Shown: in pieces, positions 12,011 to 22,211 of the stretch
Numbering within the stretch: position 1 is the first letter of the stretch
Layout: each line of letters begins with the position of its first letter
Origin: Mycolicibacterium sp. YH-1
Lineage (GTDB): Bacteria; Actinomycetota; Actinomycetes; Mycobacteriales; Mycobacteriaceae
Assembly: GCF_022557175.1 (NCBI RefSeq)
Contig: NZ_CP092915.1
Location: 1-64,000, forward strand
Direction: 5' to 3'
DNA: 64,000 nucleotides
Program-made: the position numbers and the translations under genes
The notes under the pieces: model-generated
Databases searched by the model: none
Told to the model about the DNA's origin: nothing
What the model saw: the letters and a program-made list of their open reading frames with translations, nothing else

Positions 12011-12343
12011 TCAGACCACGTCCGCGAGCTCGCGAAGCAGGGCAGCCTTGCCCTTTGCACCGACGATCCGCTTCACCGCTTGCCCGTCCTTGAACAGGAT
12101 CATGGTCGGGATCGACACCACCTGGAAGTCACGTGCCGTGGCGGGATTGGCGTCCACGTCGATCTTGGCCACCTTCAACTCGCCGGCCTTCTCAGTGGCG
12201 ATCTCCTCGAGCACCGGGGCGACCATCTTGCACGGGCCGCACCACGTCGCCCAGAAGTCCACCAATACCGGTGTGCTGCTGGACAGCACGTCTGCGGAGA
12301 ACGAGTCGTCGGTGACGGCCACCGTTGCCTTGTTGTCGCCCAT
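12011..12343 (-). CDS. trxA: Thioredoxin
   Basis: A 110-residue thioredoxin with the active site FWATWCGPCKM, followed by KIDVDANPATA, the cis-proline segment VVSIPTMILF and the C-terminal GAKGKAALL. It reduces protein disulfides and is recharged by the TrxB encoded just upstream on the same strand. The ATG at 12343 follows AGGAG. The open frame continues upstream but that part overlaps the trxB region and is not thioredoxin-like. It corresponds by position to M. tuberculosis trxC. Confidence 0.95.
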   Translation of the reverse strand: MGDNKATVAVTDDSFSADVLSSSTPVLVDFWATWCGPCKMVAPVLEEIATEKAGELKVAKIDVDANPATARDFQVVSIPTMILFKDGQAVKRIVGAKGKAALLRELADVV

Positions 12344-12392
12344 GTGAATACTCCTGTCTAGTGGGGTTGGAAGTCGTGAAATAGGTTGCGGC

Positions 12393-13328
12393 TCACTCGT
12401 TGTCGGCAAGCCAGCGTTCGGTGTCGATGGCCGCCGAACAGCCGCTGCCCGCAGCCGTGATCGCCTGACGGTAGGTGTGGTCGACGAGATCGCCTGCGGC
12501 GAAGACTCCGTCGATCGACGTCGCCGTGGTGCGACCCGCGACCAACACGTAGCCCTCGTCATCGAGGTCGACCTGACCGCGGACGAGCTCGGAGCGCGGG
12601 TCGTGGCCGATGGCGACGAACACGCCGGTGACCGCCAGCTTGGACTCCTCATCGGTGACGAGGTTGCGCAGGCGCAGACCGGTCACCTTGGGCTCACCCT
12701 CGACCTCGGTCACCGCGGTGTTGGTCAGGAACGTGATCTTCTCGTTGGCCTGCGCGCGCTCCAGCATGATCCTGGACGCGCGAAATTCGTCACGTCGGTG
12801 GATCAGAGTGACGCTGCGCGCAAACCGGGTGAGGAAGGTGGCCTCCTCCATCGCGGAGTCACCGCCGCCGATCACGGCGATGTCCTGGTCGCGGAAGAAG
12901 AAGCCATCACACGTTGCACATGTGCTCACACCCGTACCGATGCGCTCTTCCTCGCCAGGTACGCCGAGATGCCGCGCGGCCGCGCCCATCGCCAGGATCA
13001 CCGATCGAGCCTGGAAGGTCTCGTCGCCGACGGTGACGGTCTTGATGGGGCCCTCCAGGGACACCGCGTCGACGTCCTCCATGCGCAGGTCAGCGCCGAA
13101 CCGCTCGGCCTGTTCCCGCATCTCGCCCATCAGCTCGGGGCCGGTGATGCCCTCCTTGAAGCCCGGGTAGTTCTCCACCTCCGTGGTGGTCATCAGCGCG
13201 CCGCCGAAGGTGACACCCTCGAACACCAGCGGCTTGAGCTGTGCGCGTGCGGCGTAGACGGCTGCCGTGTACCCGGCCGGTCCCGATCCAATGATGATTA
13301 CGTCGTGGATCGTGGGAGTGGAGGTCAT
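12393..13328 (-). CDS. trxB: Thioredoxin-disulfide reductase
   Basis: A 311-residue FAD-dependent enzyme that passes electrons from NADPH to thioredoxin. It has the FAD loop [13 protein letters not shown], the redox-active [11 protein letters not shown], the NADPH loop [13 protein letters not shown] and the C-terminal FAD motif [15 protein letters not shown]. The ATG at 13328 follows AAGGA. It lies 49 bp upstream of trxA, so the two form a thioredoxin operon. It is downstream of the SigM/anti-sigma pair on the same strand, an arrangement shared with M. tuberculosis. Confidence 0.96.
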   Translation of the reverse strand: MTSTPTIHDVIIIGSGPAGYTAAVYAARAQLKPLVFEGVTFGGALMTTTEVENYPGFKEGITGPELMGEMREQAERFGADLRMEDVDAVSLEGPIKTVTVGDETFQARSVILAMGAAARHLGVPGEEERIGTGVSTCATCDGFFFRDQDIAVIGGGDSAMEEATFLTRFARSVTLIHRRDEFRASRIMLERAQANEKITFLTNTAVTEVEGEPKVTGLRLRNLVTDEESKLAVTGVFVAIGHDPRSELVRGQVDLDDEGYVLVAGRTTATSIDGVFAAGDLVDHTYRQAITAAGSGCSAAIDTERWLADNE

Positions 13329-13441
13329 ATCCGTCCTTCTCGTCGTGGCCGTCTCAGATTGGCCGGTCGCGGGCTTCACGCGTCGGCACGCGTATAACAC
13401 CAGCGTAAGGGGCGGTGTTCCCCGCGAGTGGGCGGCGTCGG

Positions 13442-14098
13442 TCAGGACGGGGTCGTGGCGCGCACGAGGACGGTCTCGGCGATCACGCCGGGATCGGTGG
13501 CGTTGCAGGTCGGCGCTACGACCAGCGCCGTCATCGCGCCGTATCCATCGCCCAGGACCAGCAGGATGGCGGGCCGGCCACCGACGTCGACGTTGTCGGC
13601 GCCCAGCACGGGCGCCGACGCACCGCGGCCCAGCGCGGAGAGGCACGCGGCGCGCTGGGCGGGATCGCTCAGGCCGCTGAGGTCGGCGGGCCGGTCCAGC
13701 AGCGCGAGGAGCTCCGCCCGGGGGACGGGGAAGTCCACGGATGGCCGCGACACCGTGATGCGATCGGCGGTCGCACCCGTCGGTGGGGTCGGTGGCGCGG
13801 TGTCGCGCAGCGCCGCGATGCCGATGCCGACCGCGGCCAGGGCGGCGAGCCCACCTATCACCAGGGCGACGGTGCGCGGACTTGCCACCGATCCGCGGGC
13901 GGCGTGTGATGCCCTGCTCGCTGGCGGGGTGACTGCCGCCAGAGCTGCGGACAGCCGTGCGGTGACGTCCGCCGGGGGGTCGGGCAGGTGCTCGGCCGTC
14001 ATGGCGTCCGAGCCGAGGCGGGCGAGGTCGTGGCGTACGAGATTCAGTGCGACCACGGTGTGGGCGGCGTCCGCAGCCGGTTCCGCGTCCTCGTCCAC
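13442..14098 (-). CDS. rsmA: Anti-sigma-M factor (membrane protein)
   Basis: A 218-residue protein with a soluble N-terminal part, one membrane segment ([22 protein letters not shown], given as [16 protein letters not shown] near residue 75) and a C-terminal outer domain. It sits where M. tuberculosis has Rv3912, the anti-SigM factor, next to sigM on the same strand. The role, holding SigM inactive at the membrane, is inferred from that location and topology. It lacks a clear zinc-binding anti-sigma motif. The start is GTG with TGGAG upstream. Unlike the tight pairs often seen, a plus-strand gene lies between it and sigM. Confidence 0.8.
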   Translation of the reverse strand: MDEDAEPAADAAHTVVALNLVRHDLARLGSDAMTAEHLPDPPADVTARLSAALAAVTPPASRASHAARGSVASPRTVALVIGGLAALAAVGIGIAALRDTAPPTPPTGATADRITVSRPSVDFPVPRAELLALLDRPADLSGLSDPAQRAACLSALGRGASAPVLGADNVDVGGRPAILLVLGDGYGAMTALVVAPTCNATDPGVIAETVLVRATTPS

Positions 14099-14244
14099 GT
14101 CACTCCACGATCTCGGATCAAGATATTTCCCGTCGAAACCGACGATAACCCCGCAGTTTAGGGAATTCGGCGCGGTGTTGGAGCGTTCAATGAGTTAGAG
14201 GCCCCGCAGGCGGGCCGCAGCGTGCGTTCAGGAAGGTCGTCGTC

Positions 14245-14571
14245 GTGTTCACTGCAGGCCGGAGGCTGACGACGGTGGGATCAGCGGTGCTGATGGCCAC
14301 AGGCGCGTTGGCCGCTGCGGCGAGTATCGCCGCCGCCCCGGGCACCGCGGTGGCCGCCCCCCAGTGCAGCATGTACATCGAACCGTTCAACCCGTACCTC
14401 CAGACCTGCGGAATCCCGAACAATCCGCCCGTCGTGCGCGGCGCCTCACCGGGCGCGGGCGCGATCATCGCCTGCCGAGACATCCCGGGCTGCCTCTCGT
14501 ATGTGGTCAACGGTGGCCCCGGCTACGGCGGTATCGCGCGGCCGGACACCAGGGTTCGGCAGAGCCAGTAG
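14245..14571 (+). CDS. Small secreted protein, overlaps sigM antisense
   Basis: A 108-residue protein with a typical signal peptide: basic start (FTAGRRL), hydrophobic core (AVLMATGALAAAASIAAA) and a cleavage site after AVAAP. The mature part of about 68 residues has four cysteines (QCSMYIEP, QTCGIPN, ACRDIPGC) suited to two disulfides. The GTG start follows AGGAAGG at good spacing. Its final 126 bases overlap the end of sigM on the other strand. I do not recognise the family; the secretion signal and ribosome-binding site support a real gene. Confidence 0.65.
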   Translation: MFTAGRRLTTVGSAVLMATGALAAAASIAAAPGTAVAAPQCSMYIEPFNPYLQTCGIPNNPPVVRGASPGAGAIIACRDIPGCLSYVVNGGPGYGGIARPDTRVRQSQ

Positions 14572-15144
14572 ATCCTCGCGCGCGAGATCGTCGCGCGAGA
14601 GGTAGCCCAGCGACTCCGCGAGTTTGGTGCGGGCCCGTGCGCATCGGCTCTTGACCGTGCCGACGGGGACGCCGAGTAGGCGTGCCGTCTCGGCGACGGA
14701 GTACCCGTGCATGTCGACGGCCACCACCGCGGCCCGCTGCTCGACCGGAAGTCGCAGCAGTGCTCGCTCCACCACCAGGGCGGTCTCCACCCGCGACGTC
14801 GGATCACCCGTCGGGTGCGTGTCGTCGAGCAACGGGATGGTCAGATGAGACTTGTTGCGGCGCAACCGGTCCAGGCACGCGTTGACGACGATGCGGTACA
14901 GCCAGCTGCTCACCGAGGCGTCATGCCGGAACCCGGGCGCCGTGCGGTGCGCGGAGAGCAGGGCGTCCTGAAGCGAATCCGCGGCGTCCTCGGGACTACG
15001 GCTGGTCAGCATCGCCACTCGGTAGAGCTGACGGTGGTAGCGGTAAAACAGTGCCTTGAACGCGTGGGGGTCACCCGCGACGTGGGCCGCGAGCAACTCC
15101 GCATCGGACCGACTCCCGCCGGTGACGTCCCCCAAGCTGCCCAC
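14446..15144 (-). CDS. sigM: ECF sigma factor SigM
   Basis: An extracytoplasmic-function sigma factor. Region 2 (FYRYHRQLYRVAMLTSR, DSLQDALLSAHR, SSWLYRIVVNACLDRLRR) and region 4 (LPVEQRAAVVAVDMHGYSVAET, GVPVGTVKSRCARARTKL) are clear when read as separate blocks. Mycobacterial SigM acts late in growth on secreted ESX-type and lipid genes. I chose GTG 15144, seven bases after AGGG; a TTG at 15150 is an alternative. After the normal end near LGYLS the protein has about 44 extra residues, antisense to the small secreted gene, which I do not recall in relatives. Confidence 0.88.
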   Translation of the reverse strand: MGSLGDVTGGSRSDAELLAAHVAGDPHAFKALFYRYHRQLYRVAMLTSRSPEDAADSLQDALLSAHRTAPGFRHDASVSSWLYRIVVNACLDRLRRNKSHLTIPLLDDTHPTGDPTSRVETALVVERALLRLPVEQRAAVVAVDMHGYSVAETARLLGVPVGTVKSRCARARTKLAESLGYLSRDDLAREDLLALPNPGVRPRDTAVAGATVDHIREAARDVSAGDDRARAR

Positions 15145-15266
15145 AGTCAAACCCTAGGCAACCTGGGGCACCGGTCATGACACCATTTGTGCACAACAGT
15201 TGACAGGCCCGATGACCTGCGAGGATCTCGACAACACCCTGGGGATGGCCGCGGGCGCGCCTGGGT

Positions 15267-18200
15267 TCAGGACGTGGCTTTGAGGGTGATGTCGGACAGC
15301 GCGCTCTCGCTTCGGCCGTCCACCGTCCCCAGCTTGGTGATCCACACCAGCACATAGGTTGTCGGGCTCGCACCATCGATGGTGATGGTGTTCGACCCCG
15401 TCTTCATCGGGGTCGGCGACGACAACGCCGTGGTGTCGTCCAACGACGACGGGGTGGCGGTATCGGATGAGCGGATCTGGATCGACGTGCCCGTGCTGTT
15501 GAGGGTTATCGACACCGAGGCCAGCGTGGTCGGCTGGGGCAGCTGCAGCATGAGCCCCACGCCATTCTTGAAGGACGGGAACGGGTCGGAATCACTGTAG
15601 GTGTCCGTCGTCCACGCCGTTGCCGGGTTCCCGTCGATGGCCTGAGCCGCCTGCGCGGGGTTGTCTGCCTCACCGCCAGGCGAGAACACCACCGCGCGAA
15701 CGGGTTTCACGATACCGGTGTCCGCGGTGGTGTTGGACTCGGAGCTGGGAGCGTTGAGTCCGAGCTCCTGACGGTCCAGCGGTCCGCCGACGTCGCCGAA
15801 TAACCCGCGCAGGCCTATCGCGAGCGCGGCGAGGGCGACAATCAGGATCACGGCGCCCACGCTGATCCCGATTATCAGGGCCTTGCGGCGGCGAATCCCC
15901 GACGCGGGGTCATCCACATCTCTGGGGTCCGTCCGTGAACCCTCGGGGCCGGGGTCGTCGACGGGAGTGATGAGTTCGGTCCTGTCGGCGACGGCCGTCG
16001 CCTGCTGCAGCAGATTGAGCAGGGTGCCCGCGGTCCGAATGCCGCCATTCTCCTGGGTGGCCCGTGCTGCGGCGGCCGAGATCTGGAACGGGATGTCGCG
16101 GTCCACGACGCGCGGCTCGACGGGCATGCCCGCCGCGTCGACATCGGCGGGAGCCAGGTTGCTGCGCACGCCGGATTCGGGGAGCGGCCACCGGTTGACC
16201 AGCAGCGCGTACAGGGCTGCGCCGATGCCGCGGATGTCGTTCTCGGGTGACGCATCGGGCAGGCTCGCGGGGAAGGCCAGCGCCACGTCACCGTCGATGC
16301 TCACCCGGACCCGGCCGGGATGATCGATGGACAGCGAGACGCCCGCACGATGTGCCGCCTCGGCGGCGGCGGCCAAGGACTGGATGGCGCGGGCGCCGCC
16401 GATAGCCGACGGCGCCGTCTCGGCGACCTCTGCCAGTGATCCGCCGCGGATCCACTCCGCCACGACCAGACCGCCCGAGCCGGTTCGTGCCACGTCGAGC
16501 ACCCGGGCGACGCCGGGCATCTCGAGGTTGCTCAGCTTCATCGTCGCGGTCAGGATGCCCTGGAGCTCGTCATCGGGCAGCTCGGCGTCGGGATCGACGA
16601 ACGTCAGCGCGACCTGCCGATCCAACGCCGTGTCCAGGGCGTGCCAGAACTGAAGGTGCGGCGGGCCGCCGTGGAAGACGAGAAGGCGGTAGCGACCACC
16701 GGCGATGGTGGCACCGGGAATGAGGTGCACCTCGTCGTCGGTGGCGGCCTCAATGGGGGGCTCGTTGAGCATCCCGAAGGACAACGCCTCGCGGGTGGGA
16801 TCGCCGCCGTAATCGGCTGGCGGTCGGCCCGATGCTCCGAAGGCCGCCCCGGTTGAGACGTCGGGTTCGAAGTCGTCGGCCGCGGGACGCGGAATCCGAG
16901 TCGTGGCGCCGCCGTCGGGCGCGGGCGTCGAGCCGCCCGTGGAGTCGTCAGTCACTGGTGGACCTCCCTCCCGCAGCCTGCCTCCGGCTACGTCTGCCGG
17001 AGGTCCGCCCCGTGGCGCCGGCCAATTTTGACGCGGCGGTAATGGGTGCGGATTCCTGGGCTCAGGGTACGTGACCGGGGGGCCCGAATGCGGTGGGACG
17101 GGCGGTCCGGCGGGCGCCAGCGCGACGGGTGCGGGCTCGACACCCCGTCCCAGCCGACGGCGGACCAGTGCCAGCACCGACTGCGCCTCGGGGACCTTTG
17201 CGAGGTGCAGCACTGCGGCGATGATCGGCAGCATGATGACGCCGAGGATCAGCAGCCGCAGCATTGACCCGGCACCGCCACCCTGGGCGGTCAGTTTCTC
17301 CAGCCCCAGCAACTGATCGGCGATGTGGGCGATGAGTCCGGCACCCAGCGATGCCGCGATGGTCACCAGGATCGTCCGGATCACCGGCAGGCCGATCATC
17401 CGGCCGCCGGGCGGTTTGAGGTTGGCGCGCAGGACGAAGTGCCCGACGATCGCGCCCGCCAAAAAGCCCAGTCCGTTGGCGAGGCCGAGGTAACCGGCGA
17501 CCAGATCGGGGTCGTCGGTGAGGTGCGGCGCCGCCAGCGAGCCGAGCACCTTGACCGCCGTGATGACGACGATCAGCGCGATCGGCGTCCACGGCTGCTG
17601 CCGGGCGTAGAACACCCGCAACTGCAGGAGCACCATCGAGTACGGGATTAACGTGAACGCCGACAACGAGATCGCCATGCCGAGGTAGCCGGCGTCGACC
17701 TCGCCGAAGTTGCCGTAGGCGAACAGTGCGGTGCCGATCGCCGGGCCGCCCACCGTCATGAACGCGACGATCGGGATCAGGGTCACCATCGTCAGTCGGG
17801 TCGCCAGGGACAGGTCGGCCAGCACGGCGGGGATGTCGTCGGCGGCGGCGTTGCGCGATAGCCGCGGCATGACGACCGTCAGCACCGTCACGCCGATCAT
17901 GCCGAACGGCAGCATCAGGACGAGCCAGGTGTAGTTGTAGATCGCCGGCCCGGAAGCCGCGGAGCTACTGGCGATCTGGTTGCCGACGATCAGGCCCACC
18001 TGGCTGATCAGGACGTAGAGAACCATCGCCGCGGCCATCGTGCCGAACTGTTTGAGCCGCTCGTCGACGCCCCACAACGGGCGCAGGCTGACTCGTTCCC
18101 GCCGGATCGCGACCAGCAGCACCGCGGTCTGCGCGAACACGCCGAGCGTGGTGCCGATGCCGAGCACCAGCAGCTTGGCGTTGCCCATCTCCACCGGATC

Positions 18201-18869
18201 CAGCGAGAGTTCGCCGGGCACCAGCACATACAACCCCAGTGTCGCGATGGCGACCACGTTGTTGACCACGGGCGCCCATGCGGGAGGGCCGAACACGTTG
18301 CGGGTGTTCAGGATCGCCATGAACACCGACGAGAGCCCGTAGAAGATCACCTGGGGCAGAAGGAGATACGCGAACGCCGTGGTGAGCGAGCGGTTCACCA
18401 GCGGGTCGTCGCCGAGCATGAGCCTGACCAGCACCGGTGCCAGGGCCACCGACAGCACGGTCGCGAACAGCAGCAGCGCGGTGGCCAGCGTGACGAGCCT
18501 GCGCACGAATGCGGTTCCGCCGTCGGGGTCGTCGCGTTCGGCACGGGCCAGCACCGGTACGAAGATCGCCGTGAACGTCGCCTCCAGCACGAGGGCGGCG
18601 ATGAGGTTCGGCAGCTGGTTGGCGACAGAGAAGGCACTGGACAGGGCCGCGCCGAGGATTGCGGCCAACAGCACGATCCGGATGAATCCGGTGATTCGGC
18701 TAATCAGTGTCGCGAACGCCATGCCCCATGACCGCGATACCACCGCGGCGTCGGATAGCTCCTTGCGGACGGGCTGTGCCGCGATCTGACCGGCGCGGCG
18801 TCGTGGCGCGGGACCGCGCGGAATCCGTTGGCGCGGTGGCGCGGGCACCGGTCGCCTCGGCGTGCTCAC
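15267..18869 (-). CDS. murJ: MurJ lipid II flippase fused to pseudokinase and outer domain
   Basis: A 1200-residue protein. After a basic leader comes a MurJ/MviN domain (about residues 40-560) with some 14 membrane helices, recognisable by SRITGFIRI and NQLPNLIAA. It flips the peptidoglycan precursor lipid II. A cytoplasmic kinase-like domain follows (about 690-960), lacking an obvious catalytic loop; then a membrane segment (ALIIGISVGAVILIVALAAL) and an outer beta-rich domain (AQAIDGNPATAWTTD, discoidin-like). In mycobacteria the pseudokinase is phosphorylated by PknB and binds FhaA. The GTG start overlaps the upstream stop (GTGA). Confidence 0.93.
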   Translation of the reverse strand: MSTPRRPVPAPPRQRIPRGPAPRRRAGQIAAQPVRKELSDAAVVSRSWGMAFATLISRITGFIRIVLLAAILGAALSSAFSVANQLPNLIAALVLEATFTAIFVPVLARAERDDPDGGTAFVRRLVTLATALLLFATVLSVALAPVLVRLMLGDDPLVNRSLTTAFAYLLLPQVIFYGLSSVFMAILNTRNVFGPPAWAPVVNNVVAIATLGLYVLVPGELSLDPVEMGNAKLLVLGIGTTLGVFAQTAVLLVAIRRERVSLRPLWGVDERLKQFGTMAAAMVLYVLISQVGLIVGNQIASSSAASGPAIYNYTWLVLMLPFGMIGVTVLTVVMPRLSRNAAADDIPAVLADLSLATRLTMVTLIPIVAFMTVGGPAIGTALFAYGNFGEVDAGYLGMAISLSAFTLIPYSMVLLQLRVFYARQQPWTPIALIVVITAVKVLGSLAAPHLTDDPDLVAGYLGLANGLGFLAGAIVGHFVLRANLKPPGGRMIGLPVIRTILVTIAASLGAGLIAHIADQLLGLEKLTAQGGGAGSMLRLLILGVIMLPIIAAVLHLAKVPEAQSVLALVRRRLGRGVEPAPVALAPAGPPVPPHSGPPVTYPEPRNPHPLPPRQNWPAPRGGPPADVAGGRLREGGPPVTDDSTGGSTPAPDGGATTRIPRPAADDFEPDVSTGAAFGASGRPPADYGGDPTREALSFGMLNEPPIEAATDDEVHLIPGATIAGGRYRLLVFHGGPPHLQFWHALDTALDRQVALTFVDPDAELPDDELQGILTATMKLSNLEMPGVARVLDVARTGSGGLVVAEWIRGGSLAEVAETAPSAIGGARAIQSLAAAAEAAHRAGVSLSIDHPGRVRVSIDGDVALAFPASLPDASPENDIRGIGAALYALLVNRWPLPESGVRSNLAPADVDAAGMPVEPRVVDRDIPFQISAAAARATQENGGIRTAGTLLNLLQQATAVADRTELITPVDDPGPEGSRTDPRDVDDPASGIRRRKALIIGISVGAVILIVALAALAIGLRGLFGDVGGPLDRQELGLNAPSSESNTTADTGIVKPVRAVVFSPGGEADNPAQAAQAIDGNPATAWTTDTYSDSDPFPSFKNGVGLMLQLPQPTTLASVSITLNSTGTSIQIRSSDTATPSSLDDTTALSSPTPMKTGSNTITIDGASPTTYVLVWITKLGTVDGRSESALSDITLKATS

Positions 18870-21277
18870 GTCTTGTCGTCCGGCGCGTGAGCGATCGCGA
18901 CGTCGAGGGGATCGGGATGCTCGGGTGCGGTCCTGCCGGGCGGTCGGTCGAGGTCGGCACGGTCGGGTTGGCCGCGGAAGCGGTGCCACAACCGTCGGCC
19001 GGCGAGCAGGAACAGCACGGCACCCGCCGACAGCGTGATGAAGAACAGCACCTTGCCGTAGGCGTTCGAGTGGACCGACAGCCGGACCGGTTCGCCCAGC
19101 GGCAGCCCGTCAGCGGTGTGCAGCGACACGTCCACCGCCACACGCTGGGTGAAGTGCACCTCGATGGGCACCCGCAGTGGCAGATAGCCCGGCGGCAGCT
19201 CGATCTCGCCCATATCGGTCACGGTCATACCGGGTGGCGCGTTGACGTCGAGCCGCACCCGGATCGGCACGGGAAGGTCGTTGCGCAATGCCATCGGCAG
19301 CGGACTGCGCTCGGTCGCCAACGTGTACGACCCACCGGGGTTGACGATGGTGACGGCGTTGAAGAGGTCGTTGACGGTCGCCGCGGCTCGCGTCGCCCGC
19401 TGCTCGGCCAGGCCGTTGCGGGCGGCGGCGGGCACAGACTGACTCAGGGCGCGCAGCATGTCCTCGCGCAGGGGAGCGGTGTACTGGGTGCCTGTCAGAC
19501 CCGTTCTCTCGTCGGTCGTCAGCGCCGCTGTCAGGCCCCACAGCCTGGCGGTGGCGCCCGCGATCTGTGCGATGACGCCGTCGCTGAACCGTGCCCGCGG
19601 GTTGGTCGCCGAGTCGTCGGGCAGCGCCTCGTCGACCGCCGGACTGACGGCACTGCTCTCGGCGATGACGGCGGTCAGCGGCCGCGGCACGCTAAGCCCC
19701 GCGTGGATCGAGGTGGCCAATGTCGACAGCACCGCGGTGGCGTCGTCGGGGCCGAGGTTCCACACCAGCGGCGGCATCAGGACTTCGGTGCGCGGCTCGG
19801 TGTCCGGTCGCAGTCCGCGCCATAGCATCGCCCCGAGCGCATCCTGGCGGCGTGCCACCGGGGAGTCCTGCTGGACCGGAACCTCAAGGGAGGCACTCAG
19901 ATACGACGGTGATGACGGGGTGTCGCCCGCACCGGCGAGCGCGGCGCCCACCGACGGGTCGAACGGCGCAGCCACCACCGCGGGGGTATAGCGCCGAGGC
20001 GCCAGGTCCGCGGCAGGCGCGTCGCTGTTCGCCGAGTCCTGCGCTGTCGACTCGGCGGCGGCGATCGCCACCGTCGGGCCGCGCTCGGACAGCAATCGCA
20101 CCGCCGGGCCCGTCAGCGGCCCGTCGGCGACGAGGGTGGCGCCGCGCACGGACTGGACGCCCAGGATCTGGTCGACGACCGTTGCGGCGTCGATGGTGGC
20201 GATGGACGACAGGCCGGGATCGGCGACGCGTTGCAGGGCCGTGAGGTCGGCCTGCGCGTACACCGAGGAGACCACGCACATGCGCTGTGCGAGCGCCCGC
20301 AGCCTGGCCAGCCATCCGATCGCGGCGTCCTGGCCCGTGCCCGGGCGGCTGGCGCCGGTGATGCCGGCCTCGGGGGAGTCGACGACGACGTAGCCGGCCG
20401 TCATCGCGTTCACGGTGACCAGCAGGTCGGGGTCCACCGCCAGACACAGCGCGCTGCGGATCTCACCCGTGGGATCGACGGGTGGACTGGTGGCGAAGTC
20501 CGCCGCCGACAGCAGGACCTCGAGGCGGCCGCCGGGGGCCAGCGACGTCGCGAGGTCGTCGTCGAGGAGGCGGACCGGCACCGTTCCGCCCGGCGCACCG
20601 GGAGCCAGGCGTGGCTTGTCCGCCAGTGGCCACAGCATCGTCACGCCGACCGGACGGGAGGTGTCGGGGGGGACCACCGAGGACACGGGGTTGGCCGATT
20701 CCGATGACGACGGCACGCCGAGCACCGGCAGGAGGAAACGGGCGTCGTCGAGGCGGGCCGGTGCGCCGTAATCGGGGGTGCCGTTGACGTTGACGAGCAC
20801 CGGGTACACACCGGGCTCCTCGACCTGCAGCGACGGGCTGTCGTCGGAGCGGATCGGGTACGTCAGCGTGAACGGGACGCTCTGGTCCTCCTCGAGCTCG
20901 GGTGCCACGGTGATGAAGTCGGCCACGGGCCGGTACTGCTCACCGTCGCCGACGAGGTTGGTGCGCAGACCGTTCGACGTCGTCACGGCGGCGGCCTGCT
21001 CGAGGCGGACCACCACATCACGCACGGGGCGGTCACCGACATTGGCGACGGTGCCCGAGACCGTCACCAGGGGTTCACTGGTGGTGCTGACGATATCGGG
21101 GGTCACCTCATCGATGCGCAGCTTGAGGAACTGGTTGGTACCGGGTTCGCCGGCCTGCGCGCGCGGCAGGACCGACAGTGCGGCGATGGGTGCGGCTATG
21201 AGGCTCAGGAGTACGACGGCGGCCAGCAAGCGCAGAAGGACAATCCCAGCGGCCGACGGGGCCGCCCGAAAACTCAT
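18866..21277 (-). CDS. DUF6049 family exported membrane protein
   Basis: An 803-residue protein at the place of Rv3909. A signal-peptide-like N-terminus ([22 protein letters not shown]) precedes a large outer region starting with an Ig-like stretch ([20 protein letters not shown]). A C-terminal membrane segment ([18 protein letters not shown]) is followed by a short basic and acidic tail. It sits between mutT4 and murJ with stop-start overlaps on both sides, so the three are co-translated; work with MurJ at the cell wall is a reasonable but unproven guess. The biochemical function is unknown. Confidence 0.8.
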   Translation of the reverse strand: MSFRAAPSAAGIVLLRLLAAVVLLSLIAAPIAALSVLPRAQAGEPGTNQFLKLRIDEVTPDIVSTTSEPLVTVSGTVANVGDRPVRDVVVRLEQAAAVTTSNGLRTNLVGDGEQYRPVADFITVAPELEEDQSVPFTLTYPIRSDDSPSLQVEEPGVYPVLVNVNGTPDYGAPARLDDARFLLPVLGVPSSSESANPVSSVVPPDTSRPVGVTMLWPLADKPRLAPGAPGGTVPVRLLDDDLATSLAPGGRLEVLLSAADFATSPPVDPTGEIRSALCLAVDPDLLVTVNAMTAGYVVVDSPEAGITGASRPGTGQDAAIGWLARLRALAQRMCVVSSVYAQADLTALQRVADPGLSSIATIDAATVVDQILGVQSVRGATLVADGPLTGPAVRLLSERGPTVAIAAAESTAQDSANSDAPAADLAPRRYTPAVVAAPFDPSVGAALAGAGDTPSSPSYLSASLEVPVQQDSPVARRQDALGAMLWRGLRPDTEPRTEVLMPPLVWNLGPDDATAVLSTLATSIHAGLSVPRPLTAVIAESSAVSPAVDEALPDDSATNPRARFSDGVIAQIAGATARLWGLTAALTTDERTGLTGTQYTAPLREDMLRALSQSVPAAARNGLAEQRATRAAATVNDLFNAVTIVNPGGSYTLATERSPLPMALRNDLPVPIRVRLDVNAPPGMTVTDMGEIELPPGYLPLRVPIEVHFTQRVAVDVSLHTADGLPLGEPVRLSVHSNAYGKVLFFITLSAGAVLFLLAGRRLWHRFRGQPDRADLDRPPGRTAPEHPDPLDVAIAHAPDDKT

Positions 21278-22089
21278 GGTCCCTGGCCGCAGCCGTTCGC
21301 CCGCCGGCCAGGTTGGGGTTGAGTGGACTCGTCGGGGCGACGGTTGCGGGTGTGGGAGTGCGTTTGCGCCCGCCGCCGCGGAGAGCTCCGCGGCAGGGGC
21401 GGCAGCGCGCCCGGTCCGTCGGTGTGAAGTGTGTCGATCAGGTCACCAGCGACCTGCGCGAGGCGGCGCTCGTCGGCGTAGGCCAGCCGCGACGGAAGTT
21501 CCCGAAGCGGCACCCAGGCCACCTCGCTGACCTCGACGTCGTCATCGCAGAGCTCCCCACCGAGGAACCGCATGAGGTAGTGGTGGACGGTCTTGTGCAC
21601 ACGGCGACCCTCGGTGACGAACCAGTAGTCGATGCTGCCGAGCGCGGCGAGCACGCTGCCCTCGATGCCGGTTTCCTCGGCGACCTCGCGGATCGCGGTC
21701 TGCTCGGCGGTCTCACCCAGCTCGATGTGGCCCTTGGGCAGCGACCACAGCATGCGGCCGCGGCGGTCGAGGCGGCCGATGAGCGCGGCGACCTGCCGGT
21801 CCTTGGGGCCGTCGATACCGTCGATGACCAGGCCGCCCGCTGATGTCTCGTGCACGGTGCGGAGTCGGTCCGCCGGGCGACGTGTGGGGCCGGGTTTGTG
21901 GGAGTTGGTCGACGGGGCCGGGCGGGGTGTCTCGACGGGGGCGCTGGCGTCGGCATCGGCGGGATGGGTCATGGGCTGCGTGGTGGGCTTGGCGCCTGAT
22001 TTGCCGCCGGCCTCGGGCGGCCCGGCCGAGCGTCGGCCGCGGCGCCTTCCTCGGCGCCGTCGTGGTTTGGCCTGTTCGCCCTCCGACAC
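21274..22089 (-). CDS. mutT4: NUDIX hydrolase (MutT4-like)
   Basis: A NUDIX hydrolase with the full Nudix box [20 protein letters not shown] plus TG (about residues 130-152). The core [19 protein letters not shown] block, [21 protein letters not shown] block and [20 protein letters not shown] block match mycobacterial MutT4. The N-terminus is arginine-rich ([11 protein letters not shown]). I chose GTG 22089 (271 residues) from memory of Rv3908; the frame stays open to ATG 22206, which would add 39 residues. The substrate is not known from sequence. It is divergent from pcnA and its stop overlaps the next gene's ATG. Confidence 0.9.
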   Translation of the reverse strand: MSEGEQAKPRRRRGRRRGRRSAGPPEAGGKSGAKPTTQPMTHPADADASAPVETPRPAPSTNSHKPGPTRRPADRLRTVHETSAGGLVIDGIDGPKDRQVAALIGRLDRRGRMLWSLPKGHIELGETAEQTAIREVAEETGIEGSVLAALGSIDYWFVTEGRRVHKTVHHYLMRFLGGELCDDDVEVSEVAWVPLRELPSRLAYADERRLAQVAGDLIDTLHTDGPGALPPLPRSSPRRRAQTHSHTRNRRPDESTQPQPGRRANGCGQGP

Positions 22090-22211
22090 CCAAGCGATAG
22101 TAGTTGCCACTTGGTTTCCACCCTGCCGCCACTCGCTGTTGGTGCCTTGCTGATGCTCAGTCGTTACGCTGCCGCGTGACTTCTGGTGATCGCCCATTAG
22201 GCTCACCGAAC

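Noticed and set aside
12477..13397. A 306-codon plus-strand frame over trxB
   Set aside because: Antisense to intact thioredoxin reductase; no ribosome-binding site or family match.
15267..16860. Separate serine/threonine kinase gene next to murJ
   Set aside because: The kinase-like region is in one uninterrupted frame with MurJ, as in known mycobacterial MurJ proteins, and lacks clear catalytic motifs.
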